From Nephrocerus scutellatus (taxonomy: Eukaryota > Arthropoda > Insecta > Diptera > Pipunculidae), in the NCBI GenBank assembly GCA_947095585.1, contig OX352763.1, positions 17,781,462 to 17,845,461 on the forward strand: a stretch of 64,000 nt of DNA, read 5' to 3'. The notes beneath the pieces were generated by a model. It saw nothing but the letters and a program-made list of their open reading frames with translations. It was not told the origin of the DNA and searched no databases. Positions 10,721-20,784 of the stretch are shown here, one piece after another (position 1 is the first letter of the stretch; each line of letters starts with the position of its first letter). The translations under genes and the position numbers were made by a program.

Positions 10721-12780
10721 GACAAGTTTGACGATTGCATCGGCACAAATTCCCTATAAAAGTTAATTGCATCCCTGGGGCTAAAGGGTTGAGAGAGGTT
10801 TTGTGATCATATAATCTACTATGTCATACCACAATCATTACAGATACGCTTTAAGACTCTTCGCAAAAAGACACGCTTCCATGTTTTCTTACTTCTATAT
10901 TGCTACAGCGAGATCCGTTTGTTTTGTTGTTTGTAGAAATAATTCAATGCATCAGTACAAAAAACTACAAGCAACTAACAAAAGACTGCAATTTTGACAG
11001 CGCTAATGTGCCAATTACGTCTAGAAACTTTGCAGATAACTTTACAATTGTGGTTTAAGTTACTATGCCGACCTGCTAGTGACAGCAGAGACTGAGACCA
11101 ACGTTAATGTCTCCCCTTATGAAACGTTAATGATGCATAAATGACATCGTAATTTCAGCAAAAAAAATCGATTCGAAACTTCAGATGGACTGGCACCACA
11201 GTCCACGAGCTGTGAGTGGTGAAATAGTCGACCACAATAATCCCCATCTCAAGGATCAACGCGTAGTAATTAATTGCTATAAACATATTGGCTGAGGTTC
11301 TGGCTGTGTAGTTGACCAACGATCAAGTAACCGCACGCAACTGGAGTTGCAAACAAAACCTAAAGGAATCGTCGGAAGAAAAATAAACTTGACACACAGA
11401 TACCGAGAGTGACCACATTAATATGCTAGCGAGTATGTTGTTGATGCGGTCAATCGTCCTGGGATGTCGTCGTCGGCTATGAAAACATTGAGCCGCCACG
11501 CCAGACAGCAGACAGGGAGAATGGCTTATTTGCTTTTGGCATTGGCACACCACACCAAATCAAAGCATGGAATAAAATGTTTTTTTTTACCAACTAACCA
11601 ACCAGCCAGTCAGTGTTATGATGATGCAACGTCAGATGACCACGACGATGGACTCACACACACAGGGGTATGCTATAAACAATGAAATTAAATAAAAATG
11701 ATGCGAAAAATAAACAGCAACACCAACAAATGTGCCAAACGAAATGGAAACTATCTGAACCCCCCTCGCTTGCATTCATTCCCATTTTATCATTGCAGAG
11801 TTCATCCCATCCCATCCTAGTCATCAAGTGCAATTTTTTTCATCACCGCTGTCCACCACGACTTTTCATTCGAGTGTGCAACGATGAGGAGGAATCCTGC
11901 TTAATGTTGCATTAACTTGCAGTTTTTCGGTTACACTTCAGACTTTGGACAATCTACGAATCGGCGAGCGTTCCACTACTGTGCGCTGTGAAAATCTCTC
12001 CCTATCTTCCCGTTTGTTCATCCATCCGTCCGTCTGCCTGTCAGTTGAGTGGTCGCGTGAATGTGGCCTATCAACAAATTCCATTCACTAACTTCCCATA
12101 ATGGGATGTGCTGTGTTGTAAGGAGCATATGTTCAACACACATTTGTATGTCGTTGTCCAGCGATTCCATCATTGCATTGCATTGCATTGCATTAACCTG
12201 AATAATTGTTGAGCGCGGCATCAAGCCATAAAGCCTCCAGTTGTTTGCTACATAACTTTTAAAGCGTAATTGCGACTTATTTCCCTACTCAGTTGAGCAT
12301 AATTATGTTAATCACTTTAATTAAAAACATAAACAGAGTTACTCTACCATTCATTCGAATAACTATAAAAGCACTCAATTCCGGAAAAGAATGCCTGTGT
12401 CGTGCATTTAAAAGTCTTACTTAGTTCATTGTGTAACACTTGTCACAGGCTTGGTCTGGTCTTTAAATTGTTTATTCGAAGATTCGTTTAATTAGAAAAT
12501 AAATGCAATTTATGGCCAATTTTAAGTTAGATTACGTCGTACACGATTGAAATTACCAGTTGTGTGAGTGTCTTTTGTGGTTGAACCACTTGCCAACTAC
12601 TGTTGTATGAAAAAATATAAGGAATCCGAAATCTAAGTCTTGAATCATTATAGGGATTTGCAATCGCGGACGAATTTCTTTTTCCCGGTATTTCGGTAGT
12701 GATATTTTCTAATTCCGGGATTTGGGGATTGGTTACTTCACAACGATTTTAGTTTTATTAAAAACAAAGTTCGTTTTTCG
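10720..12780. other. Repeat-poor non-coding DNA
   Basis: No domain was found on either strand. The segment 11,300-12,250 has mixed composition like fly intergenic or UTR DNA, with short frames lacking any family. A (CATTG)5 microsatellite lies at 12,171-12,194. I cannot tell whether any of it is transcribed. Confidence 0.4.
12171..12194 (+). repeat. (CATTG)5 microsatellite
   Basis: Perfect pentanucleotide run, just under five full units. Confidence 0.9.
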
Positions 12781-13697
12781 GGTACACACTTTTAAGTATA
12801 CATCGACACCCGATACACGCACAAAATTTCAGATCTAAAGGACGTGTAAAAGTTCGTTAAAAAGGGCCTCAAAGAAGTTGAAAACCCCACTTTTCCACGC
12901 ACGCGACACATGCAGGATCTCAGAAACGTCCTACTAGAATAAGCTACCAACAAAATTTCAGCTTTCTAAGACGTGTGGAATTTTTTTTAAAAAAAGGTGG
13001 GGCCTAAAGATTAGCACAGATTCTACACGTGACTCGCAACTCGAGTGACGCGTGGCATCTCAGAAGTGGCCAACGACTCTGCTTTTTTTTATAATTCGCG
13101 CACCATTATAATGCTCTGCTGTTCACAAAATTTCACCTATCTAGGTCACGTGAAAGCTTGTTAAAAACGAACCCAAAATAGTTTACAAGAGGGGACTTAT
13201 TTCAAAAATAAACCCATTTTCCAAGCGAGCTACAAATTCACGCGACTCCCGATATGAGTCTCTCAGAAACTCCAATAGAGGCTAAGCTATTCACAAAATA
13301 GCAACTTTCTACGACGTGTTGGTAAGGTGGTTAAAAAAAGGAAAAGATGGGGCCTATTTCACAGTTGACCCGATTTTTCCGACATCACACGTGCCACACG
13401 CGTTCTCGATACGGCTCATACGCTGGATTTCAGAAATGGCAAATGACACTGAGGTACACAAGAAAATTTAGCTCTCTAGGTATGTGAAAGCTGGTTAGAA
13501 AGGACCTTAAAGAAGTCGACGAGGGCGTGGCTTATTTCAATTTCAATTTACATTTTTCACGTAAAACACGCGCCACAAGCGAAGAATGACAGATGGGATT
13601 TTAGAAACGCCCAATGATGCTAAGCTACTGACAAAATTTCAACTCTCTAGCAAATGTGAAAGGTGGTTAAAAAAAGGTGGGGCCTACTTCAAAGATG
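12780..13697 (+). repeat. Satellite-like tandem array, about 170-bp monomers
   Basis: The phrase ACAAAATTTCA and variants recur at 12,821, 12,950, 13,125, 13,293, about 13,460 and 13,631. Spacings are 129, 175, 168, about 167 and about 171 bases, so the basic period is near 170 with the first unit shortened. Each monomer continues with ACGTGTGAAAG-like, GGTTAAAAAAAGG, GTGGGGCCTA-like and a run of ACGCG-rich phrases ending TCTCAGAAA. Monomers differ by perhaps a quarter of positions, so the array is old. It stops abruptly where LINE-A begins at about 13,697. Confidence 0.85.
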
Positions 13698-15252
13698 AGT
13701 CCTCTCGCCGTCACGTCAGAGTCTCGGATCAATTTCTACAACGCCAGGTTGAAGAGGAGGCAGGCCAGTCCACCCCCCCCCCTTGTCGGAGCCCGCTATA
13801 GATGTTGAATGGGCTTGGTAGTGATCCGGATATTTTTACTTGGCTTATAATATTGGTCAATGTCAATTTACCTACTCTCATGGCTTTATAAAGTTCTACT
13901 CTGGCTATGCTAGCATAGGCGACTTTAAAGTCTATATAAAGATGAGGTAGTGAGTTTTGAAACTCTAGACATTTTTCCAACACCTGCCTAAGGGTGTAAA
14001 TGTGATCAGTTGTAGATTTGCCTGTGATTTGTCGTGATGACTCTTTGCCAGTTTTCTGGCATCGCTTCTTCCTCCCATACTTGCACTATTATTTCATGAT
14101 TTGCTTGGTGTATTGTGGGAGCTCCTGATTTAATCAGCTCCGCTGGGATACAATCTAATCCAGGGGCCTTATTATTTTTTAGCCGATTTATCGCTCTGCT
14201 TACTTCGTCTATGTTTGGTGGCGGCGACAGCATTGTATGGTTTTCTGTCATTTGTGGGCCTCCAACATCTAGCTGGTCATTTAGCAACTCATGAAAGTGT
14301 TCTTCCCATCGCTCTAAGATGCCTTTGAGATCAGATTACCCTCTTTGTCTTTGCAGTTTATGTGCAACGAGGTATATATTACGTCATACCGCGGACTCTT
14401 TGGTAGAACTTCCGCGCCTGGTGCGGTCCTTACTCTCTGCACTATTCTAGTTCACGGACGTGATTAATCGCCGAGGCTGCTTTCTTTCGCCGGTGAGCTT
14501 TTTTTTCATATCTTTTGAGTTCTTTATATTCATCTTCATGTGCCTGCGTTGCATTGCTCGGTACGCAACATTCGTGCGTCCAATCGCTGGCTTATATTTG
14601 TCATAGAACCAGTCGTTCCGATCTCTACCACTACTGCCTACAGTCTTTTGTGATGATGCAATCAATCCGCGCTCGCAGAACCATACCAACAAGATAGAGG
14701 TCCGAGCCGACGTTCGTACCTCGGTACCATCTGGCTCGGGTTGTGGCGGCGGTCTATCAACACGTAGTCTATCTGGTTGCGATGGCTTCACCAGGAGATA
14801 CGCCGGTGGCTATGTGGATATTTTTACGCGCAAACCTTGTGTTTGATTTAATCTATTGACCTAATTATTGCTCTCTGCCATCTTTACTACTCGCTGTGTC
14901 ACCCTCTCCCATAGTGTTCTCTTGTAAGCTATGGGTGCCAAAGTACTGCCTGAATACTTCCTATCTATTTTGGCATTCATTTCTTCCAGAATTACTTTTA
15001 CATCATAGTAAGGGCAGGCATGGTGTTACCGACCGACTGATTCAAAGAATTCATCTTTTTCATCATCTGGGGAATCCTCTGTAGGTTCTGTACACCCCCG
15101 AAGGGTGTATAGCCGTTCACTTACTGCTTTAAAGCCAATAATGGTGGGTTTCATTCTTTTGCTGGTTAGAAACCCCACCCCGAGCACTTGACGACTTGCA
15201 TGCGTAATAAAGTTTTTTACGGGCCAGGTTATTGGCCTTACTTACTTTGAAC
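13697..15252 (-). mobile_element. LINE-A (RTE-like) copy, EN and RT remnants; main part
   Basis: Minus-strand non-LTR element. From its 5' side: endonuclease pieces at 14,880-15,190 (KPTIIGFKAV, a damaged LRG, PTEDSPDDEKDEF) and at about 14,750 (NQIDYVLIDRRH, the C-terminal endonuclease signature). A linker follows, then an RT start at 14,006-14,287 (PPNIDEVSRAINRLKNN, APGLDCIPAELI, WEEEAMPENWQR) and at 13,729-13,983 (KCLEFQNSLPHLYIDFKVAY, VELYKAMR, VKISGSLPSPFNIYSGLRQG). The part between PENWQR and KCLEFQ is deleted. Frameshifts and stops are frequent. Its 5' end continues at 17,225-17,355 beyond an inserted block, and its 3' side abuts the 170-bp satellite. RTE-like class is inferred from the endonuclease type and from the ATGATG-type 3' end seen at 62,388. 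Confidence 0.85.
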
Positions 15253-15600
15253 TTTTTTTTTATATATATAGAGAGACTTATTGCCAAGGGATGACTCCCT
15301 GAATGACTTACGTCACGGCAATAAGTTGGGCTAAGCCCTTTATTAAATTCAAAATAAAATAAAAATCGAAAGAATGTGATTTACAATATATCACATTCCT
15401 CACGTTTGTAGCCGGTTTCAATTTATTTTCTCAGAATTCTCCCTGATTCATTGGAAAAGCAATACGAAAAACGAACACGAATTTAGAAAGACGCGAGTCC
15501 AAATACTTTTATCAATGAATCATGGTCAGGGAAAACTACAAAAAACCTTGACCAAGAAAATATTACAAATTATAAAAATAATTTAAAAAATACTGATAAA

Positions 15601-15603
<3 letters not shown>
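15253..15603 (-). mobile_element. LINE-C-like 3' UTR with poly-A, separate short insertion
   Basis: On the minus strand this non-coding block ends in CTCTCTATATATATA followed by nine A (15,253-15,261), which marks a retroposed 3' end inside LINE-A. It holds two perfect short stems: ACTTATTGCC at 15,276-15,285 pairs with 15,317-15,326, and GAATGTGAT at 15,372-15,380 pairs with 15,390-15,398. An AATAAA-like signal lies between. It resembles the tail of the neighbouring LINE-C element only in its last 25 bases, so it is probably a relative rather than part of that element. Identity beyond 3' UTR is inference. Confidence 0.45.
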
Positions 15604-15634
<31 letters not shown>

Positions 15635-17195
15635 TATATTAAGAAACAACTTATGAATACTTTAACCATCATCCTTCAAGAAGTTGTTTACGGCTAATTT
15701 GAACGCCTGCAGATTATAAGATTCTGGAAACACGTGTTCGACCAATTGATTCCACATCGAAGATACTCTCGGAAAAAAGGAGGATTTAAAGTTTTGGGTT
15801 CTACATGAAAAAAGTTTTAAGGCAAATCTATGTTGATTGCACCTTAAACGAGTGTTTACGTTACTGAGAAAAGGCCCAGGAACTAGAGAACGGGTTTCTA
15901 AAGAACATTTACCGTTGTAAAATTTATAGAAAACAGATAAAGCTCCTACATTTCGTCTGTGCTCCAAAGTATCAAGAGACGAAGTAATGGTTACATCGTT
16001 TATCAAACGGATAACTCTATTCTGAACACTATCAAGATGAACCAAATGCGATCTTGGAGCACCACCCCACACATATGAATTAAATTCTAAAATTGGTCTA
16101 ACATAAGATTTATATAATCTTAACACTTCAGAGGGAGTGAAGTAGAAGTTACAACGTCTTATGAAGCCTAAACATTGGCTAGCTCTTTTTGAAATTTCAT
16201 AAATATGTTCTTTCCAGGAAAGATCACTTGATACTTTCAAACCTAACAACTTAAGTGAATCAGATCTCGCAATAGAGGTACCATTAATAACAGGAGGAAC
16301 ATAATGTTGAGTTGTCTTCTGAGAAAAAAGGCAAGACTGGAATTTATTTTGGTTAAATTCTACTCTGTTAGAAATGCCCCAATCAAGAATGATTTGAATA
16401 TTAGACAGAATAGTCAAATTCATTAATTCACGCGAACCATTCAAGCGAGAATTGCATTCTTTTTGATTGTCAAACTCAATGGAGGCCGATAGTGTTGTAT
16501 CATCAGCAAATGAATGGATATCACAGGTTGTAGAAGACAACAGGTCGTTGATATATATCAAGAAGAGCGTGGGAGACAAGGATGATCCTTGAGGCACGCC
16601 AGCATTGATCCCATGTGAATCTGAAGATATACCATTTAATACAACTTTTATTTTACGGTTCCATAAATAATTCTCAATCCATGTAATGAGAGAGGAGTGT
16701 AAATTCAGCTCACGAATCTTAATTATAAGACAATCATGCCATACTCTATCAAAAGCTTTAGCAATATCTAAGGAAACAACGCTTGATTCACCTAGGTTTT
16801 CAATGCTTCGCTCCAAACAATGAGTCATGCACGTCATTAGTTCGCCTGAAGATCGATTTTTACGAAATCCATACTGCACATCGGATAAAAGAACATTCGA
16901 ATCCAGATAGTTCATTAGTCTGAAATTAACGATAGATTCCATTACCTTCGATAGAACCGACAACAAAGCAATAGGTCGGTAGTTCGTAGGTGCCGATTTA
17001 TCACCTTTTTTCGGAACGGGTTGAATATTGGCTATTTTCCAAAATGATGGAAAAACACCTGACTTCATTGAGAGATGAAACAATTTGCTAAGCGGTTTTG
17101 CCAAAGTAAGATGACAACTTTTCAATACTAATGGCGGAATACCGTCGGGGCCAGTCGCTTTATTGGGGTCAAGTTCTTTCAGAATCAAGAATCAA
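15604..17195 (-). mobile_element. LINE-C (CR1/jockey superfamily), 5'-truncated, young, with 28-base poly-A tail
   Basis: A 1.6-kb element read on the minus strand with an open RT (15,662-17,188), a very short 3' UTR of about 30 bases ending ATATATATA, and an uninterrupted run of 28 A (plus-strand T at 15,604-15,631). It is 5'-truncated at about 17,195. It lies with the block 15,253-15,603 inside LINE-A: LINE-A sequence stops at about 15,252 and resumes at about 17,225. Truncated 5' end, pure long poly-A and open RT are the marks of recent target-primed reverse transcription. Confidence 0.85.
15662..17188 (-). CDS. LINE-C reverse transcriptase, 508 codons, 5'-truncated but open
   Basis: This is the reverse transcriptase of a non-LTR retrotransposon, copying element RNA at a nicked target. 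Counting from the first listed residue: ELDPNKATGPDGIPP (5-19); NYRPIALLSVLSKVME (69-84); QYGFRKNRSSGE (105-116); motif A SLDIAKAFDRVWH with catalytic Asp about 141; GVPQGSSLSPTLFLIYINDL (197-216); active-site FADD at 227-230, both Asp intact; then a thumb region and a C-terminal FFPRVSSMWN block. The TTG at 17,188 is only the first in-frame permissible codon after a stop, not a real start; the native start and the endonuclease are lost by 5' truncation. No internal stop or frameshift is seen. No partner gene remains, so it is not autonomous. Confidence 0.9.
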   Translation of the reverse strand: MILKELDPNKATGPDGIPPLVLKSCHLTLAKPLSKLFHLSMKSGVFPSFWKIANIQPVPKKGDKSAPTNYRPIALLSVLSKVMESIVNFRLMNYLDSNVLLSDVQYGFRKNRSSGELMTCMTHCLERSIENLGESSVVSLDIAKAFDRVWHDCLIIKIRELNLHSSLITWIENYLWNRKIKVVLNGISSDSHGINAGVPQGSSLSPTLFLIYINDLLSSTTCDIHSFADDTTLSASIEFDNQKECNSRLNGSRELMNLTILSNIQIILDWGISNRVEFNQNKFQSCLFSQKTTQHYVPPVINGTSIARSDSLKLLGLKVSSDLSWKEHIYEISKRASQCLGFIRRCNFYFTPSEVLRLYKSYVRPILEFNSYVWGGAPRSHLVHLDSVQNRVIRLINDVTITSSLDTLEHRRNVGALSVFYKFYNGKCSLETRSLVPGPFLSNVNTRLRCNQHRFALKLFSCRTQNFKSSFFPRVSSMWNQLVEHVFPESYNLQAFKLAVNNFLKDDG

Positions 17196-17224
17196 TCAGA
17201 CTAGGCGATCATTTAGCTTTTCCT

Positions 17225-17355
17225 GATGTATTGGAGGAAAATTATCGGCGGCCACCTCGTGGAGGTTTGATCGCACTTCCACCAGTCAGTGATAGTTACG
17301 GCCACCTGGAATTCTAAAGAACACTGTGTTATTCACCCTATACTGCTAATGGCTG
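17225..17355 (-). mobile_element. LINE-A copy, 5' end (continuation of 13,697-15,252)
   Basis: The sequence GAGGAAAATTA through GGAGGTTTGATCGCACTTC and GATAGTTACGGCCAC matches the 5' region of the long LINE-A copy at 59,870-59,990. It is the part of LINE-A cut off by the LINE-C insertion. Confidence 0.75.
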
Positions 17356-17599
17356 ACTGTGAAATGTTTAAGTTACCTAAAACGGTGCAATATGTACTTT
17401 ACTTCATTAGACCTGGCTTATATTTACAAAGCTTGAACATCGTTGGAATGTTTCCTGCTTGTTACTGTTTTATCGATTTTTACACAAGCGGTGTTCAAAA
17501 GAAATATCCAGATGCATACCGCCCATCCTCAAACACATAAGCAACACCGGTACCACAACTTGAGCCCACTGGTCAACCATTTGACATATCTTCGGACGT

Positions 17600-17765
17600 A
17601 GCAACCAATTCAGAGATTCCTTCTTTAGCCGTACAATAATTATTTGGAAAGAATTGCCCGACTCTGTGTTTCCGCGTTGATAGGATCTGAAGTCATTTAA
17701 GACTCATCTGCATAGTCATCTCATCTTTTCTTCTCCCTAATTTCCTAACGCCCAAAGGTGCAAAT
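17600..17765 (+). pseudogene. CR1/jockey-type LINE, extreme C-terminus of RT
   Basis: The plus strand reads RDSFFSRTIIIWKELPDSVF, then two adjacent stops, then DLKSFKTHLHSHLIFSSP. This is the typical last block of CR1/jockey-superfamily RT proteins (compare FFPRVSSMWNQL at the end of the 508-codon RT). It stands in opposite orientation to the neighbouring LINE-C and is a separate old fragment. Confidence 0.6.
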
Positions 17766-17769
17766 TAAG

Positions 17770-19040
17770 CGTGTGTGGATTCAAAAAAAAGTTATCAATC
17801 TGGAACTTAATTTTATTTTTATGAAGGAACTCGCCTTCACATTGCTTGAGACTTTAGAACTGACTTGCCACCCACCCCTCTTGACGAAATCTGGGCTCCT
17901 TCCGTCAAAGCCGCTTTATCATCTGCTAATTAATTCAAACTCTCACAAATGCTCTGCTATGAGTGAAACATTTAAGTTGCGCTTATGTCAAACTACCGAT
18001 GTGACGAATAAAGCAACAAAAACATCCGCCCACCAAGCTAAGTTTTTTTTTTTTTTTTTTTAAATTGCATTCTTCCGCTTTTCACGCCTTGTGAGCATCG
18101 ACGGCCGACTCGTGTTGCTCATATTGCTCAGTTGGCGCAATGATCAAAATGATAATGATGCTGCTCCGAGCTCATCCTCCTTTTGCTCGAGTTATGATAT
18201 CCGACAGCCGTGCAAAAATGATGTTTGCGATACACGATAACTGTTTTGGAGGCCTTTGGGTGAATTTGGCATTCCGAGCAAAATGAATGCTGGAAATAAA
18301 ACAACAACAACAACAACTCGTCACGAATTAATATTTCATCGCTAAAAAATCGCCGTTATTATAAAAATTTGTATCATCAGTCTGATGATGAAGGAGGAAA
18401 AAAAATGGATATGGAGGAGTAGGACTTAGGGCCAGAGTTGTTCAGTGCTTCAGCACACCAAGTAGCGAGCATAAATTCCGTCCACATCAGTGGTGGAGGT
18501 AACTGGAGTCACCTACACCTCCGCCATCTCACAGACGATGCCCACGACCATTCTCGACTCATCATCTGTGTCCAATATGAAATCGATGGTGATTGTATTT
18601 TTGTTTGTGAGTGGCCGTTGTTGCTGTTGTTGTTTTTGTTGTTTTTGTTGTTGTTGGGTTTTTGCATGCCGGCGTGCACAACATTTAACACGAAATGAAA
18701 AATATCATAAAATTCAGTTATTGCAGCAGGAGGAGCAGCACGAGCAAATGAAGAAAAATTGAAATCCCCGGTCGGATTGCCCGACGCACGACTATGCAGC
18801 CCCCCCCCCCCTCTCGAAATGGTGCTGTTGATGGTGTGGTGTGTAGCTGCTGGTGTGCTGGTGATGGTATGGGGAATTGGTTCGCAAACGATCTAATCTG
18901 ACAGATGTACATACGGACCGGCAGGCAGACAGACAGACAGAGGGCCGAACGGACGGACAGATGACTCGAATGGTTAATCTGATTAAACGCATCTGCTCAC
19001 ATTAATAGGAATGTCAGAGACACGCAGCTCTATAGTTGGC
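17770..19040. other. Non-coding DNA with simple repeats
   Basis: A run of 19 T lies at 18,043-18,061. It could be the poly-A tail of an unrecognised minus-strand retroposon, but no LINE body was recognised beside it. CAA/GTT triplet runs lie at 18,300-18,317 and 18,618-18,657. The frames that cross them are low-complexity translations. No conserved gene is visible. Confidence 0.4.
18618..18657 (+). repeat. (TTG)n-rich triplet repeat
   Basis: TTG/TTT triplets with interruptions, a low-complexity stretch that yields false open frames on both strands. Confidence 0.85.
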
Positions 19041-19640
19041 ATAATAAGTATTGCACACCAAGATGTAACGAAGGTAATTTAGCTTAACTAAATTAACCAC
19101 GTCACAAACCATATATGTAACATAGTATAAAATATAGAGATACAAGTAAAACCCGGTCATAGAAATACAAACTAATGTGCACAATATGCGATGCGCTGCC
19201 CACTATACACCACTACCGATAAATCGCAAGGTGATGAGTTCGAATCTTATGCAAGCATTGTGTCAACAAATAAACTTGTTTTTTTTTTGTTAGAAAGTAA
19301 AATTATAGAACGACGACGATGCCTAATTCAATATCGGCTCAAAACAAAGCATTAGAGTAACAAAGAATGTATATTAATTATTATTATTTTGTTTATTACC
19401 AATAGCAATATAATTTCCAGACGGTTAAAACAAATAAGACACTTTATTGGATGGGAAAATTTAAGGAAGAGAGAAGAGAACTTTGCTGTAGGGTACAAAC
19501 GTAGGATAACGCTAACCCCCTTTCATTACGAACAAATATTTTTTGTAAATTATACCCTAACAACTAATTCTGTTTTGACCATAATGTACTTGTTAGCTTT
19601 ACCGAACTATTAACTGTTTTCCCCTGTGAAAAACTAAATA
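19040..19640 (+). repeat. Unknown dispersed repeat X, plus-strand copy
   Basis: This block matches, in order and in inverted orientation, the block at 36,990-37,865. Shared landmarks: TGTAACGAAGGTAATTTAG then ACGTCACAAACCATATA; a tRNA-like phrase AAATCGCAAGGTGATGAGTT followed by CGAATCT; and a coding-like tail with IISRRLKQIR, IGWENLRKREEN and SVLTIMYLLAL. The partner has IIPRPFMQIR, IGRENASMREEN and SVLTTSYFLATL at the matching places. This copy lacks about 300 bases present in the partner. No named family was recognised. Confidence 0.6.
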
Positions 19641-19944
19641 TATATTCACTGTGTTCCTTTCAAACAAATCTTCGATTCTTTAGTTTATTCCGAACACAAA
19701 TTATTATTTTTGGTAGTCTTACTGCTGTTTTGACAACGTTGTATTTATTGAAAATATCAATTTCTTGCCCCCTTCATCATAGACAAGGGACGCAGATATC
19801 TTCTTCAGCACTTGAGAAATAAATATAAACAAAACATAATGGAAACTTTAAACAGAGAAAAAAAAACCATAACGGGAGCTTTTAACAGAGACACAAACCA
19901 TAATGGGAGCAACACTTTGAACCCTTTCGACAATTAACTAACAA

Positions 19945-20784
19945 TCAAATAGTTCACCAGCGAAAGAAGGCATCCTGGGAGAAGAATCTCTTCCGTGAAC
20001 TAGAAGAGCACAGAGAGCGAAGACCGCATCAGGCGCGAAAGTTCTACAAAGCGTCCGCGATATGACCGCGTTGCACATACTGCACATACAGATCGCCGCT
20101 CTCAAAAGCATCTTAGAGCGATGGGAAAAGCACTTTAATAAGTTGCTAAATGGCCAGCTGACTGAGGAATTGAAGGCTCCACCAATGACCGAAGACCACA
20201 CTTTGCTGCCGCCGCCAAGCATAGACGAAGTTAGCAGAGCTATAAATCGGCTTAAGATGGTATCCCAGCTTAGCTGATTAAAACAGGAGGTGCCGCAATA
20301 TACCGAGAAATGTATGAACTAATAGTCCAAGTATGAAAGGAAGAAGCGAAGCTGGAAGATTGGCGAAGAGGCTCCCTGTGCCCTATACATAAGAAAGGAT
20401 ATATCACAACATCAGAGCAAATATCGTGATATAATGTTGATGTTGTCTGTTGAATACGTATTGATCGAACACTATCCTATCCTGTATCCTTAAAGACAGG
20501 ATAGTCACATATGCATACCAGTGTGTTTTTATCCCAGGCAAATCAACAACTGATCAGATTTACACCCAGGTGGCAGGTGATGAAAAAATGTCTAGAGTTT
20601 CAAAACTCACTACACCATATTTTTATAGACTTCAAAGCCATCTATGATAGCATAGCCAGAGTAGAACTTTATAAAGCCATGAGAGAATTCGGCATCCCAA
20701 ATAAACACGACTATGTAGGTTGACCATGATCAATGTTTTAAGAATATCGGGATCCATATCAAGCCAATTCAACATCTATTACGG
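19945..20784 (+). mobile_element. LINE-A copy, 5' portion (left of nested LINE-C)
   Basis: Plus-strand LINE-A. Blocks: LFRELEEHRERRPHQARKFY; LKSILERWEKHFNKLLNGQL; PPSIDEVSRAINRLK; then after frameshifts KCLEFQNSLHHIFIDFKAIYDSIA and VELYKAMREFGIPNK. The copy breaks at about 20,784 in the phrase CAACATCTATTACGG and resumes at about 21,962. It has many stops and is dead. Confidence 0.8.

Noticed and set aside
18043..18061. T19 run as poly-A tail of a minus-strand retroposon
   Set aside because: No LINE or SINE body was recognised beside it and no target duplication was found by eye.
18438..18992. Several overlapping frames on both strands
   Set aside because: Low-complexity CAA/GTT and GACA-type repeats create them; no family likeness.
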